Shown here one piece after another: positions 35,945-44,067 of a stretch of 64,000 nucleotides of DNA; position 1 is the stretch's first letter; each line of letters starts with the position of its first letter. Made by a program: the position numbers and the translations under genes. The notes under the pieces are model-generated. The model was not told where the DNA came from, searched no databases, and was given only the letters and a program-made list of their open reading frames with translations. The stretch comes from Glycomyces salinus (GTDB taxonomy: Bacteria; Actinomycetota; Actinomycetes; Mycobacteriales; Micromonosporaceae): contig NZ_JAELXW010000042.1 in assembly GCF_016428645.1 (NCBI RefSeq), forward strand, positions 1-64,000. Direction: 5' to 3'.

Positions 35945-37033
35945 TCACATGGTCTCCGTGACCTTTTTGAGACCGCGTGGCGCATCGGGATTCTCGCCGC
36001 GCCCTATCGCCAGATGGAGCGCGAGTTGCTGCAGGGGAAGAATGTCGAGAATAGCCGCTAGGCGCTCGTCGACCGCGGGGGTCCTCAGCCTGGCGGTCTG
36101 ACCAGGAAGATCGGCCGCCCCGACCACGACCACGTCGGCGCGCTGGCGGCCGAGCTGGCTGAGCACGTTCCACATGGCGTGGCCGCCGGGGCCGGAGCCG
36201 ACCACGGCCAGCACCGGCACACCGGGGTCGGTCATGGCCAGCGGCCCGTGGAGCAGGTCGGCGCCGGAGAAGGCCAGCGACGGCAGGTAGGAGGTCTCCA
36301 TGAGCTTGAGCGCGGTCTCGCGAGCGGTGGGGTAGGCGTAGCCGCGGCCGGTGGTCACGAACCGCTCGGCGAAGCGGTAGCGGCCGGCCAGCTCGTCGGC
36401 GTCGGAGCCGTCGAGGACGTCGTGGGCGAGCTCGGGGAGTTTCTCGAGCGCGGCCGACTCGGCGGGGTCGACGCGGCCGGTGCCGCTGCGCACGCCCTCA
36501 ATGAGCAGCAGGAGGGTGAGCAGCTCGGCGGTGTAGGTCTTGGTGGCGGCGACGGCGCGCTCGTGGCCGGCGCGGACGTCGAGGTGGAGTTCGGCCTCGG
36601 CCGCCAGGGGCGAGTCGGGGGCGTTGGTCACGGCCAGGGTGAGCGCGCCCGAGGCGCGGGCGGCGGCCAGGACTTGGGCGAGGTCGGGCGAGCCGCCGGA
36701 CTGGCTGACGGCGATGACGAGGCTGCCGGACCAGTCGGGCCGCGAGTCGTAGACGGTGACCACCGAGGGGCTGGCGAGTCCGGCGGGCAGGCCGAGGCGG
36801 ATCTCGGTCAGGTAGGCGGCGTAGAGGGCGGCGTGGTCCGAGGTGCCGCGGGCGGTGAACACGATCGACCGGGGGCGGTATTCGGCGATGCGGGCGGCCA
36901 CGGCGGCGATCTCGTCGGAGCCGCGGTCGAGGATGCCGGCCAGGACCTCGGGCTGCTCGGCGATGTCGGCGGCCATGCCTGCGCCGGGGGTCGGCGCGGT
37001 CGCCTCGGTTTCGCCGCTGGGGGGCTGGTTCAC
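35945..37033 (-). CDS. SIS-domain sugar-phosphate isomerase/deaminase (GlmS-like, NagB-II type)
   Basis: This 362-residue protein has two SIS domains, the isomerase half of glucosamine-6-phosphate synthase without the glutaminase half. The first SIS motifs are IVFTARGTSDHAALYAAYL and VIAVSQSGGSPDL, with the conserved Ser/Gln/Ser sugar-phosphate site. ATKTYTAELLTLLLL and the second SIS (TTGRGYAYPTARETALKLME) follow, and the C-terminus contains KKVTE, as in GlmS. Such stand-alone proteins are usually amino-sugar-6-phosphate deaminases. The start is ATG 37033 after CAAGACGTG. The AT-rich segment upstream (37050-37085) probably holds the promoter. Confidence 0.9.
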   Translation of the reverse strand: MNQPPSGETEATAPTPGAGMAADIAEQPEVLAGILDRGSDEIAAVAARIAEYRPRSIVFTARGTSDHAALYAAYLTEIRLGLPAGLASPSVVTVYDSRPDWSGSLVIAVSQSGGSPDLAQVLAAARASGALTLAVTNAPDSPLAAEAELHLDVRAGHERAVAATKTYTAELLTLLLLIEGVRSGTGRVDPAESAALEKLPELAHDVLDGSDADELAGRYRFAERFVTTGRGYAYPTARETALKLMETSYLPSLAFSGADLLHGPLAMTDPGVPVLAVVGSGPGGHAMWNVLSQLGRQRADVVVVGAADLPGQTARLRTPAVDERLAAILDILPLQQLALHLAIGRGENPDAPRGLKKVTETM

Positions 37034-37253
37034 GTCTTGCTCCTCGTGCGCGTACTGCCAAATATTAAATAAACCTTCATAATGAGCGTAGTCGACCCGC
37101 CGACGCGGCGTCCACCTGCCACCCAGACGAGATTAGCTCCGCCTCGGCGGCGCCCGGGCGGCGATTTGGACAAGCTTGTGCTCACGCCTTCGGAGTCGCC
37201 GGGACAATGCCGGTATGGTTGACCCCTGCAAAACCACCGACCAAGGAGGAGCG

Positions 37254-37328
37254 ATGGCCAAAGCCGCTCGCAAGCGCAAGGCGCGCAAGAAGAAGTCCGC
37301 GAACCACGGGAAGCGGCCGAACAGCTAG
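37254..37328 (+). CDS. Ribosomal protein bL37 (24 residues)
   Basis: This is a tiny, very basic protein starting at ATG 37254 behind the strong Shine-Dalgarno AAGGAGGAGCG. It begins MAKAARKRKARKKK and ends SANHGKRPNS. The NHGKRPN end and the Lys/Arg-rich body match bL37, the short actinobacterial large-subunit protein first seen in mycobacterial ribosome structures. It is easily missed because of its length. A perfect 9-bp stem (37335-37343 with 37361-37369) follows the stop. It lies upstream of a TetR gene and next to rsrA-sigR. Confidence 0.85.
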   Translation: MAKAARKRKARKKKSANHGKRPNS

Positions 37329-37334
37329 CGGATT

Positions 37335-37369
37335 GCGGGGCGGATTCGCGGTAATCCTGCCCGCCCCGC
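37335..37369 (+). terminator. Inverted repeat after bL37
   Basis: GCGGGGCGG (37335-37343) pairs with CCGCCCCGC (37361-37369) across 17 nt, 6 bp after the bL37 stop. No T-run follows. It could terminate or attenuate transcription between bL37 and the downstream TetR gene. Confidence 0.5.
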
Positions 37370-37410
37370 GATTGCACCGGCCGGACCAGGTCACGAACGA
37401 AATTGCCCAG

Positions 37411-38016
37411 ATGACTGAAGCGCCGCGCGAAGCGCGCGACAAGAACCAGCCCAGCACCCGCGAGCGAATTCAGCAAATAGCTATTTCGCTGTTCAGCGAG
37501 ATGGGGTATGAACGCACGTCCCTACGGGAGATCGCCGAGCGTCTCGGTGTGACCAAGGCCGCCCTCTATTACCACTTCAAGACGAAGGAAGACATCGCGG
37601 CCAGCTTCTTCGACTCCTACGCCGAAGATGTCGACCGGATCTGCGAATGGGGCGAGGCGGAGCCTCGGACCATCGAGACGCGCATCGAGATCCTGCGACG
37701 CTACGCGGAGGTCATCCGCACCCACGTCGAGGTCCTGCGGTTCCAGCAGTTCAACCTGGCCGCCCTGACGCGCCTGGACCGGGGTTCGCTCTTCCGCCAG
37801 CGCCTGCTCAGGCTTCACTCGCTGCTGGCCGACGAGGACGACGAGCTGCTCCACCGCATGCGGGCCTGGGACGCCCTGACGACCCTCTACAGCAACTGGA
37901 TCACCTTCCCGCGCACGGTCGACTCCGACCAGGAGGTGCGGGAGGCGTCGCTCCGGATCGCCATCCGGCTGCTGGAGGCGAACGAACGCGAGAAGAAAGA
38001 GCCGAGCGCCGGCTGA
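37411..38016 (+). CDS. TetR/AcrR family transcriptional regulator
   Basis: This is a 201-residue regulator. The helix-turn-helix is clear: ERTSLREIAERLGVTKAALYYHF. An effector domain follows (about 70-190, helical) with FQQFNLAALTRL and a Lys/Glu-rich end. I use ATG 37411; the frame is open far upstream, but that part contains bL37 in another frame and lacks homology-like sequence. The target genes are not evident: neighbours are bL37 upstream and rsrA-sigR convergent downstream. Confidence 0.9.
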   Translation: MTEAPREARDKNQPSTRERIQQIAISLFSEMGYERTSLREIAERLGVTKAALYYHFKTKEDIAASFFDSYAEDVDRICEWGEAEPRTIETRIEILRRYAEVIRTHVEVLRFQQFNLAALTRLDRGSLFRQRLLRLHSLLADEDDELLHRMRAWDALTTLYSNWITFPRTVDSDQEVREASLRIAIRLLEANEREKKEPSAG

Positions 38017-38029
38017 ACCCGAGGCACGG

Positions 38030-38048
38030 CCGGCGGCCGGGCCGCCGG
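38030..38048. terminator. Hairpin between convergent tetR and rsrA
   Basis: CCGGCGGC-CGG-GCCGCCGG is a perfect 8-bp stem with a 3-nt loop, in the 39-bp gap between the TetR stop and the rsrA stop. It may serve both directions. Confidence 0.55.
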
Positions 38049-38055
38049 TCGGTCT

Positions 38056-38355
38056 CTAGCGTTCGCGCTCGGCGGTCTCGGTGAGCGTCTCGCGGGCCTG
38101 CTCTATGGCGTTCAGCTTCGCGCGGAGGCGCTCTTTGACGTCGCCCGGGGCCTTCTCCTGGCTGCAGCACCGGTGGACCAGCGAGCGCACTTCCTGCTCG
38201 ATGCCGTACTCCGAGAGACACGGCGAGCACTCGTCCAGGTGGGCCCGGATGACCGAGCGCCGGACTTCGGAGCACTCGTTGTCGATGTAGAGGTAGACCT
38301 CTTCGAGCACCTCGCGACAGTCGACTTCCGGCTTCGCCGATTCTGGGCCGATCAC
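38056..38355 (-). CDS. rsrA: RsrA-type zinc-binding redox anti-sigma factor
   Basis: This is a 99-residue ZAS-family anti-sigma factor. The zinc motif H39-DE-C43-SP-C46 lies within [10 protein letters not shown], and further Cys are at 13, 63 and 64. Compared with RsrA of Streptomyces (C11, H37, C41, C44, C61, C62) the set is conserved with an offset of two residues; the non-essential C3 is absent. Disulfide stress is expected to release zinc and free SigR. The start is GTG 38355 behind GGGAGGGAC, overlapping the sigR stop (GTGA), so the two are made in step. Confidence 0.93.
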   Translation of the reverse strand: MIGPESAKPEVDCREVLEEVYLYIDNECSEVRRSVIRAHLDECSPCLSEYGIEQEVRSLVHRCCSQEKAPGDVKERLRAKLNAIEQARETLTETAERER

Positions 38356-39128
38356 TGCTGTCCCTCCCGTGCGGTCGAGAGGCCACGCTCGGAGGCGTAG
38401 GCGCTCAGCATCTCGCGCAGTTGACGGCGGCCCCGGTGGAGCCGCGACATGACCGTGCCGATCGGGGTCCTCATGATGTCGGCGATCTCCTTGTAGGAGA
38501 AACCCTCGACGTCGGCCAGGTAGACGGTGAGCCGGAAGTCCTCGCCGAGGCGCTGGAGCGCCTCCTTGACGTCCGAGTCCGGCAGGTGGTCGAGCGCTTC
38601 GGCCTCGGCCGAGCGCAGGCCGGTCGGGCTGTGGGATTCGGCGTCGGCCAGTTGCCAGTCGGTGATCTCGTCGGTCGGCGAGGTCTGCGGCTGACGCTTC
38701 TTCTTGCGGTAGGAGTTGATGTAGGTGTTGGTGAGGATCCGGTACAGCCACGCCTTGAGGTTGGTGCCCTCGCGGAACTGGTGGAACTTGGAGTAGGCCT
38801 TGAGGTAGGTCTCCTGCACCAGGTCCTCGGCGTCGGCCGGGTTCCGGGTCATGCGCAGCGCCGCACCGTAAAGCTGGTCGATCAGGGGCATGGCGTCGCG
38901 CTCGAAGCGCTTGCGCCGCTCCTGGGCCGTCTCGCTGCTTGGCTCCGACACCGTCTCCCTCTCGTCGAGCATCGTCTCCGAGCCTACGGCAGCGGTGTCG
39001 GTACCGACTGAGGAAATACGCGTGGCAGTGACGTCGTCCTCGGCACTGGGGGCCCACTCGGGCCCGCGCAGCAGCGCCGCCACGCGCTCGTCGTCGCTGC
39101 GCCGAGACTGTCGCACAGTCATCATCAT
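38352..39128 (-). CDS. sigR: ECF sigma factor SigR/SigH (thiol-oxidative stress)
   Basis: This is a 258-residue group-IV sigma factor. Region 2 begins at [20 protein letters not shown] and continues [20 protein letters not shown] and [20 protein letters not shown]. Region 4 reads [20 protein letters not shown] and [15 protein letters not shown]. The first about 80 residues are a variable extension. The start is ATG 39128, first of three successive ATGs, with GAAGGAG 10 nt upstream, and it agrees with the SigR promoter at 39163-39189. An internal ATG at 38972 would give a protein of about classical SigR length, so two isoforms are possible, as described for Streptomyces. rsrA follows with an overlap. 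Confidence 0.95.
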   Translation of the reverse strand: MMMTVRQSRRSDDERVAALLRGPEWAPSAEDDVTATRISSVGTDTAAVGSETMLDERETVSEPSSETAQERRKRFERDAMPLIDQLYGAALRMTRNPADAEDLVQETYLKAYSKFHQFREGTNLKAWLYRILTNTYINSYRKKKRQPQTSPTDEITDWQLADAESHSPTGLRSAEAEALDHLPDSDVKEALQRLGEDFRLTVYLADVEGFSYKEIADIMRTPIGTVMSRLHRGRRQLREMLSAYASERGLSTAREGQQ

Positions 39129-39516
39129 GCGGGTGCGCTCCTTCCGGGAGACTCGAACCGAACAACGCACCGACCCCTCCGTTCATTCCGCGACCCCGGC
39201 CACACCCCGCCGACCAGGCCGCAAGTCGGCGACTCTCGAGAGAATTCTCCGAGAAGGTGACTTTTTGGAGTGAATGAGTGACTTTGCGTACCGAGGCTCG
39301 TTATGTTGATTGGGCCCTCGAGGGGCCCTTGCGCGCGGCGAGATTTCGACGTGCGAACTCCCAGTACCTGCCCCGGGTCGGCGGACCTGACACCGCCGTC
39401 GGCCCGGGGAGGTCTCCCACTCCGAATCCCCCCTCCCGCTCGAGAGACCCAGAGGAACAAGAGACCGCGACGCCCGGGGAGGGCATCGCGGCCGTTCTCT
39501 TGGTTCCCTTCCGAGA
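39129..39516. other. Intergenic region upstream of sigR
   Basis: No gene is supported in these 388 bp. They contain the SigR promoter (39163-39189), an AT-richer zone at 39260-39315 suited to a further promoter, and a near-perfect hairpin GGGCCC-TCGA-GGGGCCC (39312-39328) that may end the leftward whiB transcript. Confidence 0.6.
39163..39189 (-). promoter_or_regulatory. SigR-dependent promoter of sigR (autoregulation)
   Basis: On the minus strand GGAAT (39189-39185) and GTTG (39166-39163) are separated by exactly 18 nt. GGAAT-N18-GTT is the known SigR/SigH promoter consensus. Transcription would start roughly 30 nt before the sigR ATG at 39128, leaving room for its Shine-Dalgarno. This gives positive autoregulation after disulfide stress. 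Confidence 0.88.
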
Positions 39517-39867
39517 TCAAGCCCCCACAGCAAGGGGGTTGATGTCCTTCCACGCCTCGATCATGGCCCGGCGCTCGCGGGGGGCGGTCGCCCCCCAGAT
39601 GCCGTGGCGGTCTCGGGCCTCGAGGGCCCTGACCAGGCATGGGGTTCTGACCGGGCAGGACGCGCAGATGGCGAGGGCCTCATCCACGGGCTCCCGGGGC
39701 TCGGGGAACATCACGTCCGGATCGGCCTCGGCGCAGTTTCCCTGGCGCAACCAGTGGTCCGCGCTCATCCGGTAGCTGCCCTTGACCTCGTTCCGGTACT
39801 TGGTCGCGTCGAGCAACCGGGGGTCCGTCCGGACTCTGTCGACCTCTTCGGCTCGGATACGCCGCAT
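39517..39867 (-). CDS. WhiB family iron-sulfur transcription factor
   Basis: This is a 116-residue WhiB-like protein. The [4Fe-4S] ligands are C45 (GNCAEADPD), C68 and C71 (ICASCPV), and C77 (RTPC). The turn GIWGATAPRERR is the family beta-turn motif. A short N-terminal extension (RRIRAEEVDRVRTDP) precedes the core. There is no AT-hook, so it is not WhiB7. I chose ATG 39867, preceded by AAAGGGAGG, over an open frame reaching 39936. WhiB proteins respond to NO, O2 or redox state and bind the major sigma factor; the location next to sigR-rsrA fits stress control. Which WhiB subclass it is cannot be fixed here. Confidence 0.93.
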   Translation of the reverse strand: MRRIRAEEVDRVRTDPRLLDATKYRNEVKGSYRMSADHWLRQGNCAEADPDVMFPEPREPVDEALAICASCPVRTPCLVRALEARDRHGIWGATAPRERRAMIEAWKDINPLAVGA

Positions 39868-40003
39868 CTCTGCCTCCCTTTGCCGTAGCCGCCGACCTCC
39901 CACTCCAGGGCACCGGGGGGATCCGCTACTCACCATCGGCGGCTTCTAACACGAAAGATCGACGTCGTGGGCCCCAGATACCGTTCAGGGTGAGTGACAG
40001 ATC

Positions 40004-40711
40004 TCACAACCCAGGAAGGGTGGATGGGCCTTCGGGGGCATCAACCGGGCGAATCAAATCCGGCCCGTCGTTGCCCGTGCGGCCGACCGCACGGCCTACC
40101 TTTCGGATCTCCAGCTCCTCGGGCACCGTCGGCTCGGGGCCCGCCAGCAGCTCGGCCTCATCGGCGTCCTCCTCCCCCAGCCAGGCCGAGAACCGTTCGG
40201 GCGGAAGGATGTACGGCATCCGGTCGTGCACGGACTCCATCGCCTCCCCCATCGCCGGACAGGTCAGGATCGTGAAGCTCAGCAGGCTCGCGTCACCGCG
40301 GTTCCAGCTCTCCCACAGTCCGGCGAACACGACTCCACCCGGACGAGTGAAGAAATAGGGCTGCTTGCCGCCGCCGGGGAGCTTGCGCCACTCGTACCAC
40401 CCGTCGGCCGGGACCAGCGCGCGCCGCGCGGCGAACGGCCGCCGATATGCCTTCGAGGTGGCCACGGTCTCGATGCGGGCGTTGAACATCCGGGTGCCGA
40501 TCCCCGGGTCCGAGGCCCACGGCGGGATCAGGCCCCACCGGGCCGACTCCAGCACGGTCCCGTCCCGGCTCTTCGAGCGCCGCACCACCGGGGCCGGCGA
40601 GGTCGGCGCTATGTTCCAGCTCGGCGACCACTCGCCGCCGATGAGGTCCTCGACTTCGAACAGCGCCGCCATCGAGGCGCTGGACTTGCTGTTGGCGTAC
40701 CTTCCGCACAT
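40004..40711 (-). CDS. SRAP-domain DNA-protein crosslink protein (YedK/HMCES)
   Basis: This is a 235-residue SOS-response-associated protein. Cys2 directly after Met (MCGRYANSK) is the residue that forms a covalent link with abasic sites in single-stranded DNA. Other active-site parts are visible: WNIAPTSPAPVV, the Asn in MFNARIETV, the Glu in ADGWYEWRK, and the His in VHDRMPYIL. A roughly 20-residue C-terminal tail is variable. It is divergent from aroA, the same neighbourhood as Rv3226c-aroA in mycobacteria. The stop lies 137 bp before whiB. Confidence 0.95.
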   Translation of the reverse strand: MCGRYANSKSSASMAALFEVEDLIGGEWSPSWNIAPTSPAPVVRRSKSRDGTVLESARWGLIPPWASDPGIGTRMFNARIETVATSKAYRRPFAARRALVPADGWYEWRKLPGGGKQPYFFTRPGGVVFAGLWESWNRGDASLLSFTILTCPAMGEAMESVHDRMPYILPPERFSAWLGEEDADEAELLAGPEPTVPEELEIRKVGRAVGRTGNDGPDLIRPVDAPEGPSTLPGL

Positions 40712-40776
40712 GAGCCCACGCTAACGCCGGACACCGACAATCCGGTCGGCCGACGCCAAGACACTAGAATGGCCGA

Positions 40777-42090
40777 GTGACAGGAACCGCCGCTCCGAAA
40801 CAACGCCGCTGGACTCCGCCGTACGCGACCGACCGGCTCGACGCCGTCGTGCGCGTGCCCGGCTCCAAGTCGATGACCGCCCGCGCCCTCGTCCTCTCCG
40901 CCCTCGCCGAGGGCCCCTCAACGATCCGGCGACCCCTGCACTCGCGCGACACGCTCCTGATGGTCGAGGCGCTCCGCTCCCTCGGCGTCACCGTCGACAC
41001 CGCCGACCCCGAGCTGTGGCGGGTCGAGCCAGGCCCGCTGCGCGGCGGGACCGATGTCGACTGCGGCCTGGCCGGGACCGTCATGCGCTTCCTGCCGCCG
41101 GTGGCCGCCCTCGCGGACGGCCCGGTCGCCTTCGACGGCGACCCGCACGCCCGCAAGCGCCCCAACGACGGCGTCATCTGGGCCCTGCGCGATCTCGGTG
41201 TCAAGGTCGACGACGGCGACCGGGCCGCCCTGCCGTTCACCGTCAAGGCCAAAGGCGGCGTCACCGGCGGCGGACTGGAGGTCGACGCTTCCAAGACCTC
41301 GCAGCTGATCAGCGCCCTGCTGATGGCCGCCCCCCGCTTCAAGCGCGGGCTCGACCTGCGCCACGTCGGCGACCGCCCGGTTCCCAGCCGGCCCTACCTC
41401 GACATGGTCGTCCAGATGCTCCGGCAGGCCGGGGCCGAGGTCGACGACTCCGAGGAGGACCGCTGGCGGGTCGAGCCGGGAAGCCTGCGCGGACGCGAAT
41501 GGGTCATCGAGCCCGACCTACAGAACGCCGCGCCGTTCCTGTGCGCCGCAGTCGCCGCCGGCGGCCGCGTCACCGTGCTGGACTGGCCCACCGAGACCAC
41601 CCAGGCCGGTGACCGCATCCGCGAGATCCTCGTGGAGATGGGCTCCCGCGTGGAGTGGGCCCGCGGCGGTCTCACCATCGTGGGCGCGCCCGCGGTCCTG
41701 CCGGTCCACCTCGACCTGGCCGACGCCTCCGAGCTGACCCCCTCGCTGGCGGCGCTGTTCGGCATCAACCGCGGTCCCTCCTCGATCCACGGCGTCGCCC
41801 ACATCAGGGGCCACGAGACCGACCGCATCGCCGCCCTGGCCAAGGAGCTCACCAAGCTCGGCGCCGACGTCGTCGAATACGACGACGGCCTCAAGATCGG
41901 CGGCCACGCCACCCGCCCGATGACCTGGGAGACCTACGCCGACCACCGCATGGCCCACGCCGGCGCCATCGTCGGCCTGGTCACCCCCGACTTCGAGGTC
42001 TCCGACGTCGCGTGCACCTCCAAGACCTGGCCGGAGTTCGCCGCCGTCTGGGAGCAGGCCATCCTCGGCCGAGGGAACGGTGCCGTTTGA
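40777..42090 (+). CDS. aroA: 3-phosphoshikimate 1-carboxyvinyltransferase (EPSP synthase)
   Basis: AroA joins shikimate-3-phosphate and PEP in aromatic amino-acid synthesis. The 437-residue protein has the two-domain inside-out fold. VRVPGSKSMTARALVLSAL is the phosphate-binding N-terminus (Lys and Ser). CGLAGTVMRFLPPVAAL, DGDPHARKRP and SKTSQLISALLM follow. The C-terminal part has IRGHETDRIAALAKEL and YADHRMAHAGA. The start is GTG 40777. It heads aroA-rsgA-hisN, all rightward. The GLAGT segment replaces the more common GNAGT; this is usual in this actinobacterial group and does not suggest loss of function. Confidence 0.96.
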   Translation: MTGTAAPKQRRWTPPYATDRLDAVVRVPGSKSMTARALVLSALAEGPSTIRRPLHSRDTLLMVEALRSLGVTVDTADPELWRVEPGPLRGGTDVDCGLAGTVMRFLPPVAALADGPVAFDGDPHARKRPNDGVIWALRDLGVKVDDGDRAALPFTVKAKGGVTGGGLEVDASKTSQLISALLMAAPRFKRGLDLRHVGDRPVPSRPYLDMVVQMLRQAGAEVDDSEEDRWRVEPGSLRGREWVIEPDLQNAAPFLCAAVAAGGRVTVLDWPTETTQAGDRIREILVEMGSRVEWARGGLTIVGAPAVLPVHLDLADASELTPSLAALFGINRGPSSIHGVAHIRGHETDRIAALAKELTKLGADVVEYDDGLKIGGHATRPMTWETYADHRMAHAGAIVGLVTPDFEVSDVACTSKTWPEFAAVWEQAILGRGNGAV

Positions 42091-42130
42091 TGGTCCGCGG
42101 ACTCCAGCGATCCGAGGAGGCCGGTGCCTA

Positions 42131-43129
42131 GTGCCGGGCCGTGACTGGGACCTCGACGAGGAGGACGTGCCGGTCCGCGCCGCGAGGCGCTCCCGGCCCC
42201 GGACCAAGATCCGCCCCAAGCACGAGCACGCCCGCACGGGCTTCGTGACCGCCGTCGACCGCGGCAGGTACACCTGTCTGGTCGACGGCACCGCCGTCAC
42301 CGCCATGAAGGCCCGAGAGCTCGGCAAGCAGTCGATCGTCGTCGGCGACCGGGCCTTCCTGGTGGGCGACCTGTCCGGCCGAGAGGGCACCCTCGCGCGG
42401 GTCGTGCGCATCGCCGAGCGCCACGGCGAGCTGCGGCGCTCGGCCGACGACGAGAGCGCCACCGAGCGCGTCGTGGTCGCCAACGTCGACCAGCTGGTCA
42501 TCGTCGCCAGCCTCATCGACCCGCCGCTGCGCTACGGCTTCGTCGACCGGTGCCTGGTGGCCGCCTACGACGCCGGGGTCGCCCCCGTGCTGTGCCTGAC
42601 CAAGGCCGACCTGGGGCCCGAACTGATCGCCGAGGCCGAGTCCTACTACTCCCAGCTCGATCTGACCATGGTCACCATGCGGCCCGACGCTTCTCTGGAC
42701 GAGTTGACCGATCTCCTGGCCGACAAGGAGAACGTGTTCTTCGGGCACTCCGGGGTCGGCAAGTCCACGCTCATCAACCGGCTCGTGCCCGGCGCCGACC
42801 GCGCCACCGCCGAGGTCCGCTCGATCGGCAAGGGCAGCCACACCTCCACCAGCACCGTCGCGCTCCACCTGCCCGGCGGCGGCTGGGTGATCGACACCCC
42901 CGGCGTGCGCTCGCTCGGGCTGGCCCATGTCACGGCCGACTCGATCATCAAGGCGTTCCCCGAGCTCGAGCGGATCGCCGCCGACTGCCCCCGGGGCTGC
43001 ACGCACACCCCCGAGATCGGCGACTGCGCCCTCGACGCCGAGATCGGCCCCGACGACCCGCTGGGCGGCCGTCTGGCGTCCTTCCGCCGCGTGCTCGCCT
43101 CGCTGGCAGAGGCCGAGAACCGTTATTAA
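42131..43129 (+). CDS. rsgA: Ribosome small subunit-dependent GTPase A
   Basis: RsgA is a late 30S-assembly checkpoint GTPase. The 332-residue protein has an N-terminal OB domain (GFVTAVDRGRYTCLVDG), then the circularly permuted GTPase motifs: G4 CLTKADLG, G1 FGHSGVGKSTL, G3 DTPG within WVIDTPGVRSLGL. The C-terminal zinc site is CPRGCTHTPEIGDCAL. I chose GTG 42131 with GAGGAGG upstream. The frame is open from 42080, overlapping aroA, but the extra residues do not fit the family. It follows aroA by 40 bp. Confidence 0.95.
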   Translation: MPGRDWDLDEEDVPVRAARRSRPRTKIRPKHEHARTGFVTAVDRGRYTCLVDGTAVTAMKARELGKQSIVVGDRAFLVGDLSGREGTLARVVRIAERHGELRRSADDESATERVVVANVDQLVIVASLIDPPLRYGFVDRCLVAAYDAGVAPVLCLTKADLGPELIAEAESYYSQLDLTMVTMRPDASLDELTDLLADKENVFFGHSGVGKSTLINRLVPGADRATAEVRSIGKGSHTSTSTVALHLPGGGWVIDTPGVRSLGLAHVTADSIIKAFPELERIAADCPRGCTHTPEIGDCALDAEIGPDDPLGGRLASFRRVLASLAEAENRY

Positions 43130-43143
43130 GTAGGATGAGCGCC

Positions 43144-43938
43144 ATGTCCTCCTCTTATAACGACGATCTCGGGCTCGCCCACCTCTTGGCCGACTCCGCC
43201 GCCAGGATCGCCTCCGACCGGTTCCGCTCCTCGGATCTGCGGGTCTCCACCAAACCCGACATGACCGAGGTCTCGGACGCCGACACCTCCATCGAGGAGG
43301 TCATCCGCTCCACGCTCTCGCGCGCCCGCCCGAGGGACGGGGTGTTCGGGGAGGAGTACGGGGACAACCCCGGCGCCTCGGGCCGGAAGTGGATCGTCGA
43401 CCCGATCGACGCGACCCGCAACTTCGTGCGCGGCGTGCCGATCTGGGCCACGCTCATCGCCCTGTTCGACCGCGGCGAGCCGGTCGTGGGCGTCGTCAGC
43501 GCCCCCGCGCTCGGGCGGCGCTGGTGGGCCATGAAGGGCGCCGGGGCCTTCGCCGGGCGCGATCAGCGCGCCGGCAAGAGGATCGAGGTCTCCAAGGTCG
43601 CCAAGCTGAGCGACGCCGCGGTGAGCATCTCCTCGATCAGCAGCTGGGACAAGGTCGACCGGCAGGGCGCGATGCTGGCGCTGCTGCACGAGGCCTGGCG
43701 CGAGCGGGGCTTCGGCGACTTCTACTCCTACTGCCTGCTGGCCGAGGGCAGCGTCGACATCGCCGCCGAGCCCGAGGTGGCGCTGTGGGACCTGGCGCCG
43801 CTGGCGCTGCTGGTCGAGGAGGCCGGAGGGACCTTCACCGACCTCAAGGGCCGCCCGGGGCCGGACGGCGGCACCGCGTTGGCCACCAACGGCCTGCTGC
43901 ACGACCAGGCGCTGGAGCGCCTCGGCATCCGCAGCTGA
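43144..43938 (+). CDS. hisN: Histidinol-phosphatase (IMPase family)
   Basis: This is a 264-residue inositol-monophosphatase-fold enzyme. The metal motifs are FGEEYGDNPG, WIVDPIDATRNFVRG (Asp-Pro-Ile-Asp) and ALWDLAPLALLVEEAGG (Trp-Asp). The wording of these motifs is that of actinobacterial HisN, which removes phosphate from L-histidinol phosphate. IMPase activity on other sugar phosphates cannot be excluded from sequence. The start is ATG 43144 with AGGA 9 nt upstream; the ATG at 43135 lies on the Shine-Dalgarno. It is the third gene after aroA and rsgA. Confidence 0.9.
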   Translation: MSSSYNDDLGLAHLLADSAARIASDRFRSSDLRVSTKPDMTEVSDADTSIEEVIRSTLSRARPRDGVFGEEYGDNPGASGRKWIVDPIDATRNFVRGVPIWATLIALFDRGEPVVGVVSAPALGRRWWAMKGAGAFAGRDQRAGKRIEVSKVAKLSDAAVSISSISSWDKVDRQGAMLALLHEAWRERGFGDFYSYCLLAEGSVDIAAEPEVALWDLAPLALLVEEAGGTFTDLKGRPGPDGGTALATNGLLHDQALERLGIRS

Positions 43939-43993
43939 CGGTGCTACCGGCGGCTGTGGCGTCCGCCTCAAGCGCAAACGTCCATTCCAGGAT

Positions 43994-44012
43994 TTAGGTG
44001 AGCCTCGCCTAA
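43994..44012. promoter_or_regulatory. DtxR/IdeR-type iron box
   Basis: TTAGGTGAGCCTCGCCTAA is a 19-bp palindrome (arms TTAGGTGAG and CTCGCCTAA, one mismatch), close to the classical TTAGGTTAGGCTAACCTAA iron box. It lies about 56 bp before the binding-protein start, so the importer is predicted to be repressed by iron-loaded DmdR/IdeR. Confidence 0.9.
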
Positions 44013-44067
44013 GCTCCTCGCGGAAAGCGGTCGCCAAGGCCGCTTCGCCCGGAGTGAGGAATGATCG

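Noticed and set aside
38056-39186. An apparent 376-residue protein ending in the anti-sigma factor
   Set aside because: The upstream part is a shifted frame of sigR. rsrA has a GTG start at 38355 with a good Shine-Dalgarno and a complete ZAS domain.
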